Shown here: positions 1 to 6,972 of the stretch, one piece after another
How positions within the stretch are numbered: the first letter of the stretch is position 1
Layout: each line of letters starts with the position of its first letter
Source of the DNA: Smittium culicis
Taxonomy: Eukaryota > Kickxellomycota > Harpellomycetes > Harpellales > Legeriomycetaceae
Assembly: GCA_001970855.1 (NCBI GenBank)
Contig: LSSN01003830.1
Span: 1-10,370 of the forward strand
Direction: 5' to 3'
Length of the DNA: 10,370 bases
Translations under genes and position numbers: made by a program
Notes under the pieces: model-generated
The model's input: only the letters and a program-made list of their open reading frames with translations
What the model was told of the DNA's origin: nothing
Databases searched by the model: none

Positions 1-41
1 GATTCAAAGTATTTCAAGAATAAAATAATTAATAAAATAAA

Positions 42-65
42 ACTAAGACTAAGACTAAGACTAAG
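42..65. repeat. (ACTAAG)4 microsatellite
   Basis: Four exact, uninterrupted copies of the hexamer ACTAAG, followed at once by GGG. It opens a purine-rich, A-biased stretch (about 42-180) that contrasts with the T-biased middle of the window. It is not one of the common telomere repeat units, and four copies are too few to suggest a telomere. Confidence 0.9.
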
Positions 66-155
66 GGGATTCGAAGAGTGTTATTTATTTTAAAATTTAA
101 AAGAATAAGGGTATAGAATAAATGTAAATAAATAATACACTTAAAGAAAAATTGG

Positions 156-190
156 GAAAAAGGAAAAAGTAGTAGTTTATATCCTTTTTC
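156..190. repeat. Inverted repeat, perfect 9-bp arms
   Basis: GAAAAAGGA (156-164) pairs perfectly with TCCTTTTTC (182-190) across a 17-nt loop. It is directly followed by a second palindrome, ATCCTT-T-AAGGAT (197-209). Both have G/C pairs in their stems, so they are less likely to be a trivial result of AT richness. Confidence 0.8.
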
Positions 191-240
191 ACAATTATCC
201 TTTAAGGATTACTTTAATTATTATATTTGTAAGATAAACA

Positions 241-262
241 AAATAAACTATAATGTTTATTT
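241..262. repeat. Inverted repeat, perfect 8-bp arms
   Basis: AAATAAAC (241-248) and GTTTATTT (255-262) form a perfect stem around the 6-nt loop TATAAT. It is the third hairpin-forming sequence within about 110 bases. Immediately downstream an imperfect 14-bp direct repeat begins, with TCAAACAT at 275-282 and again at 289-296. Confidence 0.75.
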
Positions 263-322
263 GTATTTACCTTATCAAACATCCAAGATCAAACATTGAA
301 CATCAATCACAAATAATTGATC

Positions 323-340
323 TTCTAGAATGTTCTAGAT
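323..340. promoter_or_regulatory. Heat-shock-element-like motif
   Basis: Three perfect alternating 5-bp units (TTC at 323-325, GAA at 328-330, TTC at 333-335) and a fourth that matches two of three bases (GAT at 338-340) have the spacing of the eukaryotic heat-shock factor site, TTCnnGAAnnTTC. The same bases also form an inverted repeat, TCTAGAA-TG-TTCTAGA (324-339). The match to the consensus is seen directly; binding by HSF is inferred and depends on the host being a eukaryote. No gene starts clearly downstream on either strand, so it may be part of a repeat element or a chance match. Confidence 0.3.
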
Positions 341-348
341 TTAATATG

Positions 349-449
349 TCTCCACAAACATATTAAATCACATATTTAATCTGGAATGATTAATATATTA
401 AATCATATATTAAATTTGGAATGTTTAATATATTAAATATTTGTGGAGA
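349..449. repeat. Inverted repeat enclosing a tandem repeat
   Basis: TCTCCACAAA (349-358) is exactly complementary to TTTGTGGAGA (440-449), and the adjoining AT-rich bases continue the pairing imperfectly. The enclosed 80 bases hold two tandem 35-bp units rich in TTAATATATTAAA, so the whole 101 bases could fold as one long hairpin. It may be a foldback or LTR-internal structure; no second copy in the window allows a test. Confidence 0.7.
368..437. repeat. Two tandem 35-bp units
   Basis: Unit one (368-402) and unit two (403-437) match at 31 of 35 positions. Each has a TCA start, a central TGGAATG core and ends in TTAATATATTAAA, itself a palindrome. The divergence shows the duplication is not very recent. 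Confidence 0.85.
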
Positions 450-477
450 TATTCAATATATTAATATATGCAGGTCA

Positions 478-486
478 TGTGCATAA
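478..486 (-). other. Isolated DnaA-box-like 9-mer
   Basis: Read on the minus strand, these bases are TTATGCACA, an exact match to the bacterial DnaA-box consensus TTATNCACA. It lies just after the AT-rich tandem repeat. Only one exact match was seen; a one-mismatch site (TTATCCACG) is 4 kb away at 4538-4546. A lone 9-mer is likely a chance hit and does not support an origin by itself. Confidence 0.12.
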
Positions 487-550
487 CAAATATAAATAAT
501 ACTAAATAATTGAATTTATGTTGAACAAAAAACTTTATGCAAAATTTATT

Positions 551-1338
551 CTTTTGAGAATCATACTAATCAGAAAAAATTCTTATAAAGTAATCCTATT
601 ATATTTGTTTATAAAATTTTCTCTATAAAAGCATTTAATATATATATAATTATAATAAATATATTTTATGATATAATTAATTTTTTGAAAAAAATACAAT
701 ATACACCCAGTAGCCCAAATATCTGCCAAAAATTTTAAAGAAAAATACTTGAAATCTTGGAATAAATGAAATAATAATACATATTTCAGTAAATCATTTA
801 GCTTGTGAAAAATTTAAACAAGATATAATAAGTACTAATATAGTAGAATGAACTATTTCGTTGTATCTCGTTAATCTTTTTTGAATAATATGGAAATTTT
901 AGATAGAAATAAATCATGGACTCAATGATATCATCTAGCTTTTTAAATTAAAGAATTATTTGCAATTTCTTTTAGAAAATTTCGATTTATTTTGATTTAA
1001 AAGTTATGAAAACGAGTAGGAATTATTATAAACCTATTAAATTAATCATTTCAAGACAAATCATTTTAAAATTTAAATACAGAGAATTCATGTTTAATTA
1101 TTTTACCATAATTTTATTATTTATCGATACGTTTGATTTTATATTACAACAAAAAAATTTTTACCTATTTTTTGTTGCGACAGCTAAAAAAGCATTTTAA
1201 AAATAAAAAACATCCACATTTAATATTTCGTGTTTTCACCTATAATAAATGTAATTAACATTTTTTTGAATTATATCTGTTTAATTTGGTTTTGAAACCA
1301 ATATTTTATATTTAAATGGTTCAAATTTGTGGTTTAAA
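551..1338. other. Gene-free AT-rich stretch
   Basis: I see no gene here. The only open frame of note is 1006-1200 on the plus strand (64 codons), dominated by Ile, Phe, Lys, Asn and Tyr as expected from AT-rich non-coding DNA, with no ribosome-binding site and no family motif. About 640-665 is a run of TA-rich simple sequence. Confidence 0.6.
1286..1301. repeat. Hairpin 3' of the minus-strand frame
   Basis: TTGGTTT (1286-1292) and AAACCAA (1295-1301) form a perfect palindrome with a TG centre. It begins about 37 bases past the stop of the minus-strand frame at 1339-1701. AACCA (1296-1300) could instead pair with TGGTT at 1317-1321, giving two mutually exclusive folds. There is no T run after it on the minus strand, so it is not a standard Rho-independent terminator. 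Confidence 0.45.
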
Positions 1339-1701
1339 TTATTGAAAGAAGTAAATCCCATAAAGTTCACATCGAAAAGATTTAGTTAGAATAACAGTTA
1401 AATATATATTTAGATAAAAATTCTGACTAAAATATAAAAAATTAACTTGATCCATACATGGGCTATTCAATTTAAATATGTATTTACATAACTTTTTCAA
1501 GTAACCACTCACCAAGTGATAAATAGATAAATAAATTTTAGCCTTCAAAAGCTTGACAGATTGCATCGGATATCCATTGATTTTGAAGAAAACTCCAAAC
1601 ACTATGAAAAAAACATAATAACATATCAAAAATTTAATCAAAAATGAATTTATAAAACTAAATAATAAAATTGATTTTTTTGATTTTGATACCAAAGACA
1701 T
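1339..1701 (-). CDS. Hypothetical 120-residue protein with N-terminal membrane segment
   Basis: I do not recognise this protein. It is the longest open frame in the window; its frame stays open upstream of the ATG to a stop at about 1717-1719, about 126 codons in all. With A and T near 38% each, I roughly estimate about 0.015 frames this long by chance in six frames, so it stands out. Residues about 9-40 are strongly hydrophobic after a basic SKSKK start, like a signal anchor or uncleaved signal peptide. The rest is a Lys/Leu/Tyr-rich region with the stretch INGYPMQS near residues 41-48 and four Cys overall. No Shine-Dalgarno sequence precedes the ATG. A palindrome follows at 1286-1301. It could be a small membrane or secreted protein, an exon of a larger gene, or a chance frame; there is no family evidence. 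Confidence 0.3.
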   Translation of the reverse strand: MSLVSKSKKSILLFSFINSFLIKFLICYYVFFIVFGVFFKINGYPMQSVKLLKAKIYLSIYHLVSGYLKKLCKYIFKLNSPCMDQVNFLYFSQNFYLNIYLTVILTKSFRCELYGIYFFQ

Positions 1702-3634
1702 AAAATGAGATATAATTTATGGAACTGAGATTATTTTTTTTTGATTATGAATAAGCACATAAAAAATAGTTAAGCTCTATCGGAGCCTGAGTAATAAAAG
1801 TCCAATTAAAAAACTAAACATAATATTAAAAATTTTAATTTAGTATTTGTATCAATAAATGCCTTTATTTATGTTATTTCAGAGGGCAGTAATTATTTAT
1901 AAAATAATTAAGGTTTATTCAAGGTCAATAGTGATTATTCTATCAGAAAAAATACTTATGTCTTTTTTTTTCATATCATGGGTTTGAATCAAAAATTTTT
2001 TTACTTTGACAATGACGTAAATAAAATCAAATAATTACAAAAAAAGTCATAAGTAATTGAAAAATTCAACTTTATTCATTTTTAAACTATATAAAAAGAG
2101 CTAAAATGAGTACGAAAATTATATTTAAACCGTCAAGAAAAGGCTTTTTTATAGTAATACACGCCTAAAATTGCTCAAGTAATTTAATATTTTATTCTTG
2201 GTGTGGTTAATTAGAAAAAAATGTTAGAATTATGTAGTTTATACGAGTACATATGTTAAAATAGACTCTTTATTCGAATTTATTTACAAGCACACCAATA
2301 AGCAATATATAATTATAATGTTTAAACTTTAATATAATTGAAAATGTTTACATAACTTTAATCAAGAAAAAGCTAGTAAATAAGCAATAAATACAATAAA
2401 AATCAATTTGCTAAATTTTGTAGTAGTTAAAATTTCATGTTTTTTCTCTTAAAAAAGGTTTTATTTTCATGATATAAAGTATATTTTATTAATTATAAAA
2501 AGCTCTTCAAGGTATTTAACCTGTGTTTATGAAAGCCGATTAAGTTTTAAAATAACGAATATATTTTTTAATTATTTTAATTAAACCTTTGTTTAATTGA
2601 TTTTTACTTTTCTTATTTAATAAGCATATTTAAATTATATATTAAATTTGATTTTTATATTTATGAATTCTTTGTATTCACAAAACTTTTAAAATTATTA
2701 GATAAAACCTATTTATACTAAACTATAAACTAAATTTTATAAACGTAATAACATAAAATAATGTTAAATCAGAGAAGGAAAAAATCCATTTGATATTATA
2801 TTAGTTGAAAAATCTATTTTAATTTCTAATTTCGTTTTTTTATCCTTGATTGATCATTTGTGTTAATTTTTTAAAAAATTTTAATATTATTTTTTCGATA
2901 ATATAAAGTATATCCTCATATAGTTGATTTCAAAAATTTTCGATATAAAAACCAAGAAAATTGATTACTATTAATTTCAGTATTCAATGAGAAATTTTTG
3001 GGTTTTATTTTAATGTATAAATGTCATCGTTTCTTATTTATTTAAATTTTTATTTGCATATTTAAATACACTTTCTTTCAATCAAAATTTGCTCTACAAA
3101 AAATTAAATTATATGAATAATAGTGTGTTAAATTTTAATACAGTTAATAGATTAATGCTTTTTTTTTTTTTTGAATTATAAAGAATATCAGCGAATAATA
3201 GATATATCTAAAAATATTATTACAGCTTTTTGCGTAATATTTATATAATTATAAAATTAGTAAATTTCAATGATATAAAATGAAATATTTATATGATTTA
3301 TATGATTTATAAATACCAAAATATTTTTATTGAATAACAATCAAAATATTAAAGAAATAGAATTTAAAAATGTTATTTTACTATCCCCTAGGTTAAAATA
3401 TATCCCAATTGTTGGTATTGAAAGAAATTTTCTTGTATATTATTTTTATTTCTCAATTTAATCATTTATAATTGATTTAAAACACAGTTTTTTTTTATTT
3501 TGTAATAGATTTAAATGATTTAATATTAAAATATACATTTAGTAATCTAAATTCAATATACATATTTGGAAACTTTATTTAAATGCTGATCATGATGATA
3601 TTTTTTTATTTTAAAATATTTCTTTTTTCAAAAG
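1702..3634. other. Gene-free AT-rich stretch
   Basis: I see no gene. Every frame is broken by frequent TAA. It has T homopolymers (T9 at 1734-1742 and 1963-1971, T14 at 3159-3172, T9 at 3488-3496) and a perfect all-AT palindrome, TAATTATTT-ATA-AAATAATTA (1890-1910). A 9-bp near-tandem (ATATGATTT) repeats around 3288-3310. None has enough G/C content to stand out from the background. Confidence 0.6.
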
Positions 3635-3672
3635 TTTCAGCTCTTCTTCATTTAAGAATTTTTGAGCTGGAA
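3635..3672. other. Long imperfect hairpin
   Basis: TTTCAGCTC (3635-3643) pairs with GAGCTGGAA (3664-3672) over nine positions, with one G-T pair. Directly inside, TTCTT (3644-3648) pairs with AAGAA (3654-3658) around a 5-nt loop. A 5-T bulge (3659-3663) on the 3' side separates the two stems. On neither strand is the hairpin followed by a T run, so it is not an ordinary intrinsic terminator. It could be a structured RNA element or a chance fold. Confidence 0.5.
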
Positions 3673-4640
3673 AAAAAGTAGCTAATTTAATTATTATTGC
3701 CAGTATTAAATCATTTATATTATTTTATTATTAGTATAGGCGATTCTAAATTATAAGAAAAAAATAATATTTAATTTTACAATATTGCAACTATCAAAAA
3801 TGAATAAAATAAACAGGTAAATTAAGTTTAGCTTTAATTTTTGGTTTTAAACGAAAAAATACTTTATGTGGATATTGAATTGAAATCTTAGTTTGATTGG
3901 TCGAAATGGTCAAAATAATATACGTACTAATTATATTTTGATTTATTTTTTAATAAATATTTATTTATTCTATTCTATTTAATAATTACACTATTTAAAC
4001 ATTATTTAGTAGGCTACGAAAGAATATATATAATTTTCTATTTTATCTATGTATATTCCATAAGGATTTACTTTTTTTTTTAATAAATTTATATTAATTT
4101 TGAATAATGGAGACTATAATTTTCATTTCATTTGTTTTTATATTGTATAATTTGATTTTTTTAGATCCTGATCTAATTCGAAATCAATTTCTATTGATTT
4201 CAAGGTTTTTTTGAAATTTGAAATTTGAAATTTGATTAAATTCTGGTTTTTTATAAACTTTGAATTTCAAGCTAGCTCCAGTCTTAAATAATAGAGTAAA
4301 TATTTAATTCATCTAATTTATTTAATATATAAACTTTATTTATATTCAAATAGCTTGGGAAACCTTTCCGAATATCAATTTTTTATAATGACTTAAAATT
4401 TTATTTCATTTTCAAAATTTAATGTCATTTGTAATATATAGAAATAAATTCTTACGACTTAAGCCAACCAAAAATTTTTTTTTGATGTTTTTCGATTTAA
4501 TTGAGACTTATTTTAAACCAGACCATATTACAAAATATTATCCACGCAGTGAATTTATTTTTAGGATATAACCATTCAGTAAATAAATTTCTGAAATATA
4601 ATATTATTAAATTGCTATTAATAAATTTTAAAAATCTGTT
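3673..4640. other. Gene-free AT-rich stretch
   Basis: I see no gene. It includes a T10 tract (4072-4081), three exact tandem copies of the 7-mer GAAATTT (4213-4233) and the one-mismatch DnaA-box-like site at 4538-4546. No frame is long or biased enough to suggest coding. Confidence 0.6.
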
Positions 4641-4641
4641 A

Positions 4642-4697
4642 TTCTAGGTTTAGTTTCAGTCTAATTATTAGTGCCCAGCAAAAAAATTTTCCTAGAA
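4642..4697. repeat. Inverted repeat, first of three hairpins
   Basis: TTCTAGG (4642-4648) is exactly complementary to CCTAGAA (4691-4697), with a 42-nt loop. The loop holds ATTATTAGTGCCC, which resembles the arms of the next hairpin (ATTATTAGC and relatives). Confidence 0.5.
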
Positions 4698-4747
4698 ATT
4701 GATAGCTTTTTGGCTTTCTTAAATTTTAATAACGTTAACTGTACAAG

Positions 4748-4804
4748 ATTATTAGCCTAAAGAATAAGTGTAAATATTAAAATATTTACTTAGGTGCTAA
4801 TAAT
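4748..4804. repeat. Two-block inverted repeat, second of three hairpins
   Basis: The inner block is a perfect 20-bp palindrome, GTAAATATT-AA-AATATTTAC (4770-4789). The outer block pairs ATTATTAGCCTAA (4748-4760) with the complement of 4790-4804 (ATTATTAGCACCTAA), which differs only by two extra bases. A 9-nt bulge (4761-4769) lies between the blocks on the left arm only. The total match is far longer than neighbouring AT palindromes. Confidence 0.7.
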
Positions 4805-4816
4805 AATGAAATATTG

Positions 4817-4859
4817 CTATAAAAAATTCTGATTCAGTTAAATCAGCACATTATTATAG
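4817..4859. repeat. Nested inverted repeat, third of three hairpins
   Basis: CTGATT (4829-4834) and AATCAG (4841-4846) form a 6-bp stem with the 6-nt loop CAGTTA. Outside it, CTATAA (4817-4822) pairs with TTATAG (4854-4859) across internal loops of 6 and 7 nt. The symmetric layout suggests a folded element rather than isolated chance matches. Confidence 0.55.
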
Positions 4860-5133
4860 AAAATGTTTAAAGATACTAAAACAGTAGTTGGAACAAAATA
4901 AATCGAAAAAATTTTAATTCGTAAATTTTAGCTCACAAATTTTAATTTAAGAGTTTTCTCCTTTAACTTTGGTACCCCTTTAAATAATTTCTAAATATTT
5001 CTCTGAGTATTAAATATTTTCTTATAATTTTTCATTTATTTTCCTCATTATTTTCTATTATTTTCCTGAAATTTAAATTAGTAGTTCTGTTTTCATTATA
5101 TCAGCAGATAGTATTCTTCCTCGTGTTAATAAC

Positions 5134-5171
5134 TGAGGTCCAGGTCATCCATGGATTATAATCACACCTCA
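5134..5171. promoter_or_regulatory. Palindrome cluster in a less AT-rich patch
   Basis: Two perfect 10-bp palindromes overlap by three bases: ATCCATGGAT (5147-5156) and GATTATAATC (5154-5163). Both lie inside the complementary pair TGAGGT (5134-5139) and ACCTCA (5166-5171). A short direct repeat AGGTC (5136-5140 and 5142-5146) is also present. The patch has clearly more G+C than its surroundings. It could be a protein-binding site or a small folded RNA. I tried to fit a tRNA on both strands and could not. Confidence 0.4.
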
Positions 5172-6005
5172 TAAGTCCATAAAATACTTAAAATATTGAT
5201 TAATTTTATTTTTTTGGATATGAAAATTTTCTATTTTCTTTATCACGATAAAAAAATATTATTATATGATTTACTAGATAATTTTTTAGATAATAATTAA
5301 TATTCTAAATTTTCAATACCGATAGAATTATAATCAAATAGAAGTTACTGATAAAATATTAAGATATTACTATTGTTATTCTTTTTGTTTTACGTTTTTT
5401 ATAATAAAATTTATATACACTAAACCCATTCACTAAATTATTTTCTACGAATTCTTGATATGATAATTGCATGCTTTGTTCATTAATTTATTTTGGTTAT
5501 AAGATGAAATCAATTATTTATACAGAATTTTCAGCTTAGAGTTGTTCCGGCCCTCCTCCTTAATTTAAGTACGTTTCGAGCATATATCATCTCTTATTTT
5601 AAAATTATAAGTAAATTGTATTAATATTTTCCCTATTTTAATGAATTTTTTTCTGAAGAATGGTAAAATATGCTAATGTAGATAAAATTTAGACTGTAAT
5701 ATGGCATTCACCGATTTTTCTTTTGAATTTTTTTGATTTATGCCTAAATATAAGTCATTGGTTTATATTTTTTATACTTGTATATTTTTATTTTTAATAA
5801 ACTCAAATGATATCTTTTCACTTCTGAAAACAATTCCAGATGTTTAAAGTGTAAAAAATTTTCAATTATTTATATTTAAGCTCTACCTAGTTTTTGATTA
5901 CTTTAACTATTATTTTGAATCGCCTAAGAGTTATACGCAAAGCTGCGAGTTTTATTTATTTTTTAATTTTAATTTACTAGTTACCATTTTTTACAAAAAT
6001 ATTAT
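5172..6005. other. Gene-free AT-rich stretch
   Basis: I see no gene. T clearly exceeds A (116 to 78 in the sample 5581-5820). At 5548-5561 there is an isolated GC-rich run, CCGGCCCTCCTCCT, whose complement is a polypurine GGAGGAGGG tract resembling those at 8939-9222 but on the other strand. No start codon sits at ribosome-binding distance from it on the minus strand. Confidence 0.6.
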
Positions 6006-6086
6006 AATATCAGCATACGCTAAAGCTTTAAATCTTATTTCATGAATTTGATTTCTTTTGAGTTTAGTTCTAGCGTTGCTGATATT
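6006..6086. repeat. GC-containing inverted repeat
   Basis: AATATCAGCATACGCTA (6006-6022) and TAGCGTTGCTGATATT (6071-6086) are complementary at 16 positions, with a single extra base in the left arm. The loop is 48 nt. The arms carry CAGCA and ACGCT, rich in G/C for this background, which makes chance less likely. A 9-bp direct repeat, GCTTTAAAT, occurs at 6025-6033 and 6101-6109. It lies about 110 bases upstream of the broken frame starting at 6193. Confidence 0.65.
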
Positions 6087-6192
6087 GAGTTTACAATCAT
6101 GCTTTAAATTGGATTATATAAATGAAATAATTGATTTAGCTCTTCTCCAATAAGAATCCAATTAGTTTCTAAACTTCAAAATTTTATTTTAG

Positions 6193-6531
6193 CCTTTGAA
6201 TAACATTAAATTAGCTGGATAATATTGGCGTATTAATCAGGAAAACCAGTTTTTTTTTTTTTTTGAAATTAATCAATGAACTTTCATTAAATCTTACCAT
6301 AAACCTTCAGTTGGTTTGTTAACATACCAACTTCATTGGTATCTGCTGGATTATCCAAATCATATTCTATTATTAAATTGGATGTATATATTATCAAAAA
6401 ATTATTCGTTTTTGTATAAACCTATTTTGAAAACTGATAACTATTATATTGCGACCACTTATGAAATCTATCCTGGTACTTTAGTAAGAATTATTGAGAC
6501 TCATTTAATCAACGGAATCTGTCTCCTGTAA
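6193..6531 (+). pseudogene. Interrupted coding-like frame, unidentified
   Basis: This frame covers 113 codons with only two internal stops, a TAA at 6220-6222 and a TGA at 6277-6279, and ends in TAA at 6529-6531. The last uninterrupted part can start at a TTG at 6316, giving 71 codons. Composition is more balanced than in nearby AT-rich frames, with Trp, Gly, Pro, Thr, Glu, Asp and His present, and the C-terminal part contains YPGTLVRIIE. A T15 tract at 6250-6264 reads as five Phe codons and could be a site of slippage. There is no ribosome-binding site. I could not assign a family. A loose likeness of the C-terminus to the NfeD/YbbK OB-fold end (GT-V-R-hydrophobic) is too weak to use. It may be a decayed gene, an exon, or chance; by my rough estimate a frame this clean could arise by chance in the window. 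Confidence 0.22.
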
Positions 6532-6588
6532 TCAATAGCATTTACAGTTCTTTGCTTAAGTAGTAACATTATACTTTAAATGCTAAAA

Positions 6589-6610
6589 TCTTCTGATCTT
6601 CTGATCTTTT
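6589..6610. repeat. Tandem 8-mer, 2.5 copies
   Basis: TCTTCTGA occurs at 6589-6596 and again at 6597-6604, then continues partially as TCTTTT. It is a short recent-looking duplication between the two small frames. Confidence 0.85.
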
Positions 6611-6651
6611 GAAATTATTATAATATTGTATAAATATATTTGTTAATATCG

Positions 6652-6701
6652 TTGATAGATTTCTCGATTTATTCTTTTAAAAGTCAGAACTATCCTATCA
6701 A
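6652..6701. repeat. Inverted repeat between two short frames
   Basis: TTGATAG (6652-6658) pairs perfectly with CTATCAA (6695-6701), extendable by one G-T pair. The 36-nt loop contains the palindrome TTTTAAAA. It lies between the frames ending at 6531 and starting at 6751. It has no terminal T run. Confidence 0.4.
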
Positions 6702-6750
6702 TACCGTATGAAGATTTATATTGCGGGCTTTTTACTAATAATTCAACCTC

Positions 6751-6972
6751 ATGCGAGGCAATAAATTTTTTAATTATATTTTTCGTATAAAACTATTCTT
6801 ATATCTATTTTTCTTTATTTTTATAATTTTTACTTGCTCATTTTTATTAAAAAAACATTATAAAATTCCGATAAAGATTTTTAAATTATCGCCAGGATAT
6901 TATTTTTTGACGCTATTGGTTTTATTTACTAGCTTTCTGTCAATATACATATATAATAAATTCCTGAAATAA
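6751..6972 (+). CDS. Hypothetical 73-residue two-segment membrane protein
   Basis: I do not recognise this frame. It begins at an ATG with MRGNKFF, then a hydrophobic segment at about residues 14-33 rich in Phe, Ile and Leu, a basic linker (KKHYKIPIKIFK, about 34-45) and a second hydrophobic segment at about residues 48-68, ending NKFLK. The layout (basic start, two membrane spans, basic loop and tail) would place it in a membrane with both ends on the same, cytoplasmic side. Small proteins with this plan exist in several unrelated families, so the layout does not identify it. No ribosome-binding site precedes the ATG, and an in-frame stop lies three codons upstream. Frames of this length are expected about twice by chance in a window of this composition, and T-rich non-coding DNA yields Phe/Leu/Ile-rich products, so this could well be spurious. 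Confidence 0.2.
   Translation: MRGNKFFNYIFRIKLFLYLFFFIFIIFTCSFLLKKHYKIPIKIFKLSPGYYFLTLLVLFTSFLSIYIYNKFLK

Noticed and set aside
42..65. Telomere repeat array
   Set aside because: ACTAAG is not one of the common telomere units and there are only four copies, followed by unrelated sequence.
1006..1200. Plus-strand 64-codon open frame
   Set aside because: Its length is expected by chance at this composition, it is made of AT-driven residues, and it has no ribosome-binding site or motif.
1774..1786. Hairpin GCTC/GAGC followed on the minus strand by a T-rich stretch, as an attenuator for the frame at 1339-1701
   Set aside because: The stem is only four bases plus a G-T pair and the T run is several bases away, which is too weak in AT-rich DNA.
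1975..2000. tRNA T-loop-like GTTTGAATC
   Set aside because: The flanking bases do not pair as a T-stem and no other tRNA arms are present.
5136..5147. Nuclear-receptor half-site pair (AGGTC repeated)
   Set aside because: The spacing does not match a standard direct-repeat response element, and the first half-site departs from AGGTCA.
5101..5180. tRNA gene
   Set aside because: The patch has paired segments and higher G+C, but no acceptor stem, anticodon arm and T-loop can be fitted on either strand.
5936..5947. Hairpin CGCA-AAGC-TGCG as a terminator
   Set aside because: The stem has four pairs only, and T-rich sequence follows almost every position in this region.
6188..6192. Eukaryotic 3' splice site (TTTAG) before the frame at 6193
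   Set aside because: The frame after it has a TAA within ten codons and no matching 5' splice site with an upstream exon could be seen.
6460..6531. Likeness to the C-terminal OB-fold of NfeD/YbbK proteins
   Set aside because: Only a short GT-V-R-hydrophobic pattern is shared. The expected upstream strand pattern and N-terminal membrane helices are missing.
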